From an uncultured Sutterella sp. (GTDB taxonomy: Bacteria; Pseudomonadota; Gammaproteobacteria; Burkholderiales; Burkholderiaceae_F), in assembly GCA_905192805.1 (NCBI GenBank), contig CAJJMF010000052.1, forward strand, positions 1 to 13,693: 13,693 bases of DNA. The letters are read 5' to 3'. This document shows positions 1 to 4,384 of the stretch, one piece after another. Made by a program: the position numbers and the translations under genes. Every line of letters starts with the position of its first letter. Position 1 is the stretch's first letter. The notes beneath the pieces are model-generated. The model saw only the letters and a program-made list of their open reading frames with translations, was not told the origin of the DNA and searched no databases.

Positions 1-358
1 GCACTTCCGCGCTCACCTGCTGCGGAGCCAACTTCTTGCCCTGCACTTCCACCCAAGCGTCACCATTGTCGGCACGCGAGATGGTAAACGGCATCAAACC
101 AATGTCCTTCTGGACTTCTGCGTCATCAAAACGACGACCGATCAAACGCTTGACTGCAAAAAGCGTGTTCTTAGGATTGGTCACAGCCTGACGCTTGGCT
201 GGTGCCCCCACCAACACTTCACCGTTGTCCATGTAAGCCACGATAGAGGGAGTCGTACGCGCACCTTCGCTATTTTCAATAACGCGGACGTTTTCGCCCT
301 CCATAACGGCCACAGCCGAATTGGTGGTACCAAGGTCAATACCGATGATTTTTGCCAT
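1..358 (-). CDS. dnaK: Chaperone protein DnaK (Hsp70), N-terminal part, cut by the window edge
   Basis: ATP-dependent cytosolic chaperone that binds exposed hydrophobic peptides and works with DnaJ and the exchange factor GrpE. Only the first 119 codons are present. They begin MAKIIGIDLGTTNSAVAVME, the Hsp70 phosphate-1 loop (DLGTTNS at residues 8-14), and continue through the typical TPSIVAY and AVKRLIGRRF segments of the nucleotide-binding domain. ATG at 356-358 is preceded by AAAGGA ten bases upstream, and the N-terminus matches the family exactly, so the start is secure. It lies downstream of grpE but is separated from it by an intrinsic terminator. It has its own sigma-32 promoter (507-537) and a 140-nt leader containing a 35-codon ORF. 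dnaJ would be expected beyond the left edge. Confidence 0.98.
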   Translation of the reverse strand, partial: MAKIIGIDLGTTNSAVAVMEGENVRVIENSEGARTTPSIVAYMDNGEVLVGAPAKRQAVTNPKNTLFAVKRLIGRRFDDAEVQKDIGLMPFTISRADNGDAWVEVQGKKLAPQQVSAEV

Positions 359-368
359 AGTGTCGTTA

Positions 369-375
369 TCCTTTA
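369..375 (-). promoter_or_regulatory. dnaK Shine-Dalgarno overlapping the stop codon of the leader ORF
   Basis: On the minus strand the sequence TAAAGGA supplies both the TAA stop of the upstream 35-codon ORF (373-375) and the dnaK ribosome binding site AAAGGA (369-374), ten bases before ATG. Ribosomes finishing the small ORF would stop on the dnaK SD, the usual layout for translational coupling. The overlap is read directly; coupling is inferred. Confidence 0.75.
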
Positions 376-480
376 AAAATAATCGCTTTGTCTTCGCCAA
401 TCTTCGTTCAAGCGCGACTGCGCGTCCGTCAGAGAGAAGACAAAGACTTTTTCAATGAGTTGCTCAAGGGGCTTCACCAT
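373..480 (-). CDS. Unrecognised 35-residue small ORF in the dnaK heat-shock leader
   Basis: Not recognised. The ORF runs ATG (478-480) to TAA (373-375) and reads MVKPLEQLIEKVFVFSLTDA, then a Trp/Arg-containing polar end finishing DYF. It has a hydrophobic centre (VFVFSL) flanked by charged residues and is probably partly helical. Its start is about 20 nt downstream of the predicted start point of the sigma-32 promoter, with a purine-rich AAGAGAG a few bases before the ATG. Its frame is closed upstream by TAG at the promoter, so ATG is the natural start. The stop overlaps the dnaK SD, and only 14 nt separate it from the dnaK ATG. It could be a real heat-shock small protein, a leader peptide that couples translation to dnaK, or a chance ORF. 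Position and codon content favour one of the first two. Confidence 0.5.
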   Translation of the reverse strand: MVKPLEQLIEKVFVFSLTDAQSRLNEDWRRQSDYF

Positions 481-506
481 CGAAGCTCTCTTGCTCTTTA
501 ATCCCT

Positions 507-537
507 ATATGGGGATGGCCTATGGTTTTTCAACCCC
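507..537 (-). promoter_or_regulatory. Sigma-32 (RpoH) heat-shock promoter of dnaK
   Basis: The minus strand reads GGGGTTGAAA (-35, TTGAAA at 528-533), then a 13-nt spacer (515-527), then CCCCATAT (-10, 507-514). The known RpoH consensus is CTTGAAA, 13-15 nt, CCCCATnT. The -10 is a full match and the -35 lacks only the leading C. The start point should lie near 500. The same architecture with the same spacer stands before grpE. Confidence 0.88.
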
Positions 538-626
538 TCTTCAAGGGTTCAGTCATAAAAAATTACATTTTCAGCATTGGAGCTCACTTTCTCATTGGAA
601 AATCGCCTCACTACCTCCGCCGTGCC

Positions 627-662
627 AAAAAAAATCTCCTCACCACATTCGGAGAGGAGATT
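627..662 (-). terminator. Intrinsic terminator after grpE
   Basis: Perfect 9-bp stem (AATCTCCTC at 633-641 with GAGGAGATT at 654-662) and a 12-nt loop. On the minus strand it is followed by a run of eight T (627-634, partly within the stem base). It begins 25 nt past the grpE stop and explains why dnaK carries its own promoter. Confidence 0.9.
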
Positions 663-686
663 CTTGATCGTTTCAGCAAAACGGGG

Positions 687-1289
687 TTATTGCGCCACGC
701 TCACCATCGCTGGGCGAAGCACGCGGTCGGCAATCATCCAACCACGCTGGAAGACTTCCACCACCGTGCCCGACGCCACCCCTTCAGGGGCCGGCACCAT
801 CGCAATGGCTTGCTGTGTATGCGGATCAAAAGGCTGTCCCTTCGGATCGATGGGTTGCATGGCCGACACATCTAAAGCGTGAATCAACTGACGGTAGGTC
901 GTGTCCATCCCTTCACGAATGGGATTCTCCGCTTGATCTTTCGTCACTTCTAACGCTTTTTCCAGACTGTCGACCACGGGCAAAAGATTTTCTGCAAACT
1001 TTTCAATACTGAACTTACGTGCCTTCTGGACATCTTCCGCCGCACGGCGACGGGTGTTTTCTAGTTCGGCCATGGCGCGAACATAAAGGTCGTAATGTTC
1101 CAACACCTTGGCTTCAGCAAGCTTAAGTGCCGTTTGCAATTCTTCCACCGTCATGGGCTTGGACGCTTCGGCTTGTGCCTCATCTTGACATCCACATTCC
1201 CCACCTTCAGCAGCGCAACAGGACTGTTCATCACAGGTCTCGGGATTGGCGCCTTCTTTCTGAAGTTCCTTTTCGTTCGTCTCAGCCAT
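687..1289 (-). CDS. grpE: Nucleotide exchange factor GrpE with a cysteine-rich N-terminal arm
   Basis: Cytosolic cochaperone that releases ADP from DnaK; a homodimer and thermosensor. 200 residues, normal for the family. Residues 1-45 are acidic and probably disordered, 50-115 form the long dimerisation helix (ELENTRRRAAEDVQKARKF near 75-93), and 145-200 give the beta domain with FDPHTQQAI (154-162) and GTVVEVFQRGW then DRVLRPA. The start is ATG with GGAG ten bases upstream. An unusual trait is five cysteines in the disordered arm (residues 19, 24, 25, 32, 34), not needed for known GrpE function; a metal-binding or redox role would be inference. It is transcribed from its own sigma-32 promoter downstream of hemH and ends at a strong terminator. 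Confidence 0.98.
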   Translation of the reverse strand: MAETNEKELQKEGANPETCDEQSCCAAEGGECGCQDEAQAEASKPMTVEELQTALKLAEAKVLEHYDLYVRAMAELENTRRRAAEDVQKARKFSIEKFAENLLPVVDSLEKALEVTKDQAENPIREGMDTTYRQLIHALDVSAMQPIDPKGQPFDPHTQQAIAMVPAPEGVASGTVVEVFQRGWMIADRVLRPAMVSVAQ

Positions 1290-1333
1290 CTAACTCTTAC
1301 TCCGTTGTTTGACTCGGGCAATCCATGCTAATG

Positions 1334-1357
1334 CGTTTTGAGCCCTTTCTCAAAACG
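1334..1357 (-). other. Hairpin near the 5' end of the grpE mRNA
   Basis: Perfect 9-bp inverted repeat CGTTTTGAG (1334-1342) / CTCAAAACG (1349-1357) with a 6-nt loop. The predicted sigma-32 start point is near 1362, so the hairpin would begin within about 5 nt of the 5' end of the grpE transcript. On the minus strand it has no T-run and is unlikely to terminate. Possible roles are mRNA protection or temperature response; both are inference. Confidence 0.55.
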
Positions 1358-1368
1358 TCTTTTCTTCT

Positions 1369-1399
1369 ATATGGGGGCATTTTGTCTTTTTTCAAGCCC
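1369..1399 (-). promoter_or_regulatory. Sigma-32 (RpoH) heat-shock promoter of grpE
   Basis: The minus strand reads GGGCTTGAAA (CTTGAAA at 1390-1396), a 13-nt spacer (1377-1389), then CCCCATAT (1369-1376) within a run of five C. This is an essentially perfect RpoH promoter. It lies in the gap between hemH and grpE, so grpE can be heat-induced independently of hemH. Confidence 0.92.
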
Positions 1400-1455
1400 A
1401 CCACAACACACTATGGACTCGATTGTACCGAAATACCGCCTCCATGGCATCTATC

Positions 1456-1481
1456 GGCGTAATGCGTGGGGCGTTTACGCC
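1456..1481 (-). other. Hairpin at the hemH stop codon, possible weak 3' end signal
   Basis: Inverted repeat GGCGTAA (1456-1462) / TTACGCC (1475-1481) with a 12-nt loop. The right arm includes the hemH stop codon. No T-run follows on the minus strand, so it is not a standard intrinsic terminator. It may protect the hemH 3' end or have no function. Confidence 0.3.
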
Positions 1482-2497
1482 TCCCAGCCCGCCGTAGCAC
1501 GATCGATGAGCGTGCGATAGAGCGTAATGGCAGGAATCGAATCATTGATAGCAGGAATATAGTGAAAGGCTGAATCTTGACGCAACGATTCAGGCAGATG
1601 TGACAAAAATTCGGAACGAATATCGTCATCGATCTCTTCGATTGTTTCTAGGCAGTCTGCGGCAAAACCGGGACACACCACATCAATTCGTGGAAGTGCT
1701 TGTTGTGCCAACGCCTTCACGGTATCAACCGTATAGGGCTGAATCCACGGATCTCGACCGAAACGCGATTGGAAACTCACCACATAGTCGCTTTGTGCAA
1801 TGCCTAACGCTTGCGCTAAACGCTGGGCGGTTGCCAAACAATGCGCCTGGTATTGGTCCCCCGCATCGATACTCTTTTGCGGCACCCCGTGAAAACTCAT
1901 CACCAATTTGCCACCCTCAGCAATCGCGCTCCCATGCTGAGCCCAGTAGGCTTTTATTTGTGCAACGAGGGCATCATAGTAGGCAGGTTCCTCATCATAA
2001 GCTCGCACCGTGCGTAATTCGGGCACAGCTCTCCACGTGAGTAGGGTCTTAAAGACGGCATCAAAGGAGGCCGCACTCGTATGAGGAGAATACTGGGCAA
2101 ATAAAGGCATCACGAGCACTTTGTCGATCCCATCAGCGCGAATCGTCTCCATCACAGAACGAATAGACGGGTTACCGTAACACATAGCCCAGTACACGCG
2201 AATGGGGCTATCGTCGTAGACCTGATTAAGCTTCTCGGCCGTGCTTCGTGTAATCGTTACCAAGGGAGACCCCTCGTCATTCCATACAATCTGGTAGCGC
2301 TGCGAACTCGCTTTGGGACGAGTACGCAAAATAATGCCATGTAAAATAGGCCACCACTTCCAGCGTGGCAACTCCACCACGCGCGGGTCGCCTAAGAATT
2401 CAGCTAAGTAACGTCGGACCGCTTCAGGCGTCGGCGCATCAGGACTTCCAGTATTCAGTAGCAAGACTGCGATTTTTTTTTGGATGGTGCTTGGCAT
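1475..2497 (-). CDS. hemH: Ferrochelatase (protoporphyrin ferrochelatase)
   Basis: Inserts Fe2+ into protoporphyrin IX, the last step of protoheme synthesis, at the cytoplasmic face of the membrane. 340 residues, slightly longer than the roughly 320 typical of enterobacterial HemH. Family landmarks are KIAVLLLNTGSP (8-19), the catalytic histidine in SFHGVP (201-206, His203), FQSRFGRDPWIQPYT (242-256), and CPGFAADCLETIEEID (275-290) with the conserved acidic residues. The ATG at 2495-2497 has no good SD upstream, but the distance to the first conserved strand fits the family. It sits upstream of grpE in the same direction; the grpE heat-shock promoter in between makes that gene independently regulated. 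No confident hemH promoter was found. Confidence 0.97.
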   Translation of the reverse strand: MPSTIQKKIAVLLLNTGSPDAPTPEAVRRYLAEFLGDPRVVELPRWKWWPILHGIILRTRPKASSQRYQIVWNDEGSPLVTITRSTAEKLNQVYDDSPIRVYWAMCYGNPSIRSVMETIRADGIDKVLVMPLFAQYSPHTSAASFDAVFKTLLTWRAVPELRTVRAYDEEPAYYDALVAQIKAYWAQHGSAIAEGGKLVMSFHGVPQKSIDAGDQYQAHCLATAQRLAQALGIAQSDYVVSFQSRFGRDPWIQPYTVDTVKALAQQALPRIDVVCPGFAADCLETIEEIDDDIRSEFLSHLPESLRQDSAFHYIPAINDSIPAITLYRTLIDRATAGWEA

Positions 2498-2600
2498 ATG
2501 TTGCAGGAAAGAGTAATTGGGGGGTCTTGGGTCTTATTGGTTTATTATTGTCGCCGTTAAAGCTTAAGAAAGTCTTTTTTGTCCACCCAGCATAAAAATC

Positions 2601-2635
2601 AAAAAGCGCCCCCTAAACCATTTAGGGAAGCGCTT
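2601..2635 (-). terminator. Intrinsic terminator after the VUT-family gene
   Basis: Two stacked stems: CCCTAAA (2611-2617) with TTTAGGG (2621-2627) around a 3-nt loop, extended by AAGCGC (2604-2609) with GCGCTT (2630-2635). The minus strand continues into CTTTTTGATTTTT. It begins 27 nt past the stop of the VUT gene and isolates hemH from it. Confidence 0.85.
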
Positions 2636-2661
2636 AGTGAGGCGAAAGAAATCGCACGAAT

Positions 2662-3219
2662 TTAGGCCATGGAGCGCGGTGTTAAGACGCGGTGACCACC
2701 CAATAAAATAGCAGCCCCCAACACGCTCATCCAGAACTTCCCAATCACTTGCCCCAAAATATAGTCAAGCGAACCAAACGCCATCTGTAAAAAGATCACG
2801 GAGTCCACAAACGAGCCAACCAAACCCGAGGCCAAAATAGCCAAGGCTAAACTCTTCTTACGTAAGGGGGTATATACGGCAAAGTCCGCTAACTCCGAAA
2901 ACAAGAAGGCCAAGGTTGAGCCCAACACCAACGATGCCGGAGAATTCGCTCCCGAGAGCACGGCCCCCACAAAAATCGCGAACAATGTCCAACGTTTTCC
3001 TAAAAGGTTTTGGATCACGTCACGTAAGACCAAAGCAACCCCAGCGAAAAGTACGCCCGAAGGCGCCCACACGCCTGGCCAAACGGGAATCACACAGGGC
3101 CCATTTTGACTGCAGTTCCAACCAAGGTTCATGAGCGCCCAATTGCTCATGAAAATGGTGAGAATAAAGAGAACAAAAGCCACATAGCCCACAGGGCGTG
3201 TGGAAAGGTATTTTGTCAT
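2662..3219 (-). CDS. VUT family (YhhQ-like) membrane protein, putative queuosine-precursor transporter
   Basis: Predicted inner-membrane protein of 185 residues with about six hydrophobic segments (near 10-32, 50-65, 77-95, 97-117, 122-145 and 153-175). It resembles the VUT/YhhQ (DUF165) family: LRDVIQNLLGKRW (65-77), STLAFLFSELADF (101-113) and GSFVDSVIF (135-143), with the family's buried acidic residues. YhhQ of E. coli imports queuosine precursors (preQ0/preQ1), but this is the shorter branch of the family, whose substrate is less certain. The start is ATG with GGAG eight bases upstream. It follows yheT after a 92-nt gap containing a structured inverted repeat and ends at its own terminator. 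No queuosine biosynthesis gene is in the window, so the substrate is inferred from family only. Confidence 0.8.
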   Translation of the reverse strand: MTKYLSTRPVGYVAFVLFILTIFMSNWALMNLGWNCSQNGPCVIPVWPGVWAPSGVLFAGVALVLRDVIQNLLGKRWTLFAIFVGAVLSGANSPASLVLGSTLAFLFSELADFAVYTPLRKKSLALAILASGLVGSFVDSVIFLQMAFGSLDYILGQVIGKFWMSVLGAAILLGGHRVLTPRSMA

Positions 3220-3254
3220 GACAACACTCCAAACAGGCCATCAACACAAACAAG

Positions 3255-3296
3255 TCAACGCCCTAGTGAGGTTAATTGATAGGGTGTGAGCGTTGA
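3255..3296 (-). other. Structured inverted repeat in the leader of the VUT-family gene
   Basis: Outer stem TCAACG (3255-3260) / CGTTGA (3291-3296) stacked on inner stem CCCTA (3261-3265) / TAGGG (3280-3284), giving 11 paired bases with a 6-nt one-sided bulge (3285-3290) and a 14-nt loop. It lies between yheT and the VUT gene, 36 nt before the latter's start. On the minus strand only a broken T-rich stretch follows. It could be a weak yheT terminator or a cis-regulatory RNA. It does not match the preQ1-I riboswitch pattern I know. Confidence 0.45.
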
Positions 3297-3311
3297 TCCT
3301 GACGTAGCAAT

Positions 3312-4289
3312 CTAGCCACCGGTATCAAAGAATCGCTTCACTCGAGTGGGCAAATATAGCAAATTTCCTGGCATCTTACCTTGCGGAAAGCCAATGTGTC
3401 CCCCCTCTTCAGGAAATTCGCCTAACACATAGGAACTCATTTCATCAGCACGAGGCAAACACCACCCTGGTAAGAACGGATCGTTTTTGGCATTGAGCAG
3501 TAAGAGCGGTACCCGCACGTTAGGGAGCACTGGCTTACACGAACAACGCTGCCAATAATCCATCGCCGAATGATACCCATGAATGGGGGCGGTATAAAGC
3601 GCATCAAAATCGTACATCGTTTCGCAACGCTGCACGGCTTCTAAATCAAACAACTCCGGAAAGCGCTTGGCTTTTTCAATGAGTTTGGGTTTGAGGGTCG
3701 AAAGGAACATATTCGCATAGAGCACATTGACCCCCTTACTAATCCGTTCACTCCCCGCAACCAAATCCACTGGAGCACCAATCGCCACGGCTGCAGTCAC
3801 GGTTTGTGCAGCATCTTCTCCCCGATCCCCTAGGTATTTAGCCAGTTGATTGGCCCCTAAGCTCACCCCCACTGCGTAGAGCGGTGCCTTAGGAAAGCGC
3901 GATTTGATCGTTTTGAGAACCCACTCACAATCCACTGTGTCGCCAGCAAAATAAGCTCGCGGTAAACGATTTAATTCGCCACCGCAACTACGAAACTGCG
4001 CCACCACGCCTCGCCACCCCCACGTACGGCATTGGTCCATCAACGCCAAAGCATAATGACTCCCGCTCGAACCTTCGAGCCCATGGAAGTGAACCAGTAT
4101 TGGTGTATCCTCACGAGTGGGCTCGGGGCAGAGCCAGTCCCACAAAACAAAATCACCGTCAGGCGTTTCCACATGCTCACGTCGGTAATCAACGTGTGGA
4201 CGCGTGCTCAGTTTGGCAGGAATCACGGTCTGTAAGTGGCCACCCATGCACCAACTCGGTGCTTCATAATCGGAGTGTGAAATTGGCAT
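3312..4289 (-). CDS. yheT: YheT-family alpha/beta hydrolase
   Basis: Soluble alpha/beta hydrolase of 325 residues, in the AB_hydrolase_4/YheT (ABHD1/3-like) group. Visible are HFHGLEGSSGSHYA (67-80, oxyanion region), the nucleophile elbow GVSLGAN (141-147, Ser143), the acid in NAKNDPFLP (266-274, Asp270) and the catalytic histidine in EGGHIGFP (295-302, His298), so the triad is complete. The family N-terminus PSWCMGGHLQTV (11-22) is also present. Esterase-type chemistry is expected, but the natural substrate is unknown for the bacterial family. The ATG at 4287-4289 has AGAGGGA about ten bases upstream. It lies downstream of glnE in the same direction but has its own good sigma-70 promoter in the 95-nt gap. 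Confidence 0.93.
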   Translation of the reverse strand: MPISHSDYEAPSWCMGGHLQTVIPAKLSTRPHVDYRREHVETPDGDFVLWDWLCPEPTREDTPILVHFHGLEGSSGSHYALALMDQCRTWGWRGVVAQFRSCGGELNRLPRAYFAGDTVDCEWVLKTIKSRFPKAPLYAVGVSLGANQLAKYLGDRGEDAAQTVTAAVAIGAPVDLVAGSERISKGVNVLYANMFLSTLKPKLIEKAKRFPELFDLEAVQRCETMYDFDALYTAPIHGYHSAMDYWQRCSCKPVLPNVRVPLLLLNAKNDPFLPGWCLPRADEMSSYVLGEFPEEGGHIGFPQGKMPGNLLYLPTRVKRFFDTGG

Positions 4290-4341
4290 GAAATCCGTCC
4301 CTCTGGGAAAACATCACGGTTTTTTAATGGTTAAGGAGCCT

Positions 4342-4369
4342 ATTCTACGCCTTTTGATTTGCCTTTCAA
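4342..4369 (-). promoter_or_regulatory. Sigma-70 promoter of yheT
   Basis: The minus strand reads TTGAAA (-35, 4364-4369; five of six match TTGACA), a 16-nt spacer, then TAGAAT (-10, 4342-4347; five of six match TATAAT). The predicted start point is near 4335, giving a leader of about 46 nt. It lies in the gap after the glnE stop, so yheT need not depend on glnE transcription. Confidence 0.65.
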
Positions 4370-4384
4370 CGTAACGAAATTTAT

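Noticed and set aside
455..882. Overlapping plus-strand frames across the dnaK-grpE gap
   Set aside because: They run through a terminator stem and antisense to grpE, have low-complexity translations, and show no start signals.
1297..1326. Nine-codon ORF (MDCPSQTTE) before grpE whose stop overlaps the grpE SD, a parallel to the dnaK leader ORF
   Set aside because: No SD of its own and far too short to separate from chance; noted only because of the similar layout.
1290..1474. CIRCE element for HrcA control of grpE
   Set aside because: The TTAGCACTC-N9-GAGTGCTAA pattern is absent; the inverted repeat at 1334-1357 has a different sequence and loop.
1600..2040. Long plus-strand open frame of 146 codons
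   Set aside because: Lies wholly antisense to hemH, shows no recognisable family, and has no RBS. It is a shadow of the real gene.
3220..3311. preQ1 riboswitch upstream of the VUT-family gene
   Set aside because: The A-rich tail and H-type pseudoknot pattern of preQ1-I were not found. The stem-loop there is reported only as an unidentified structure.
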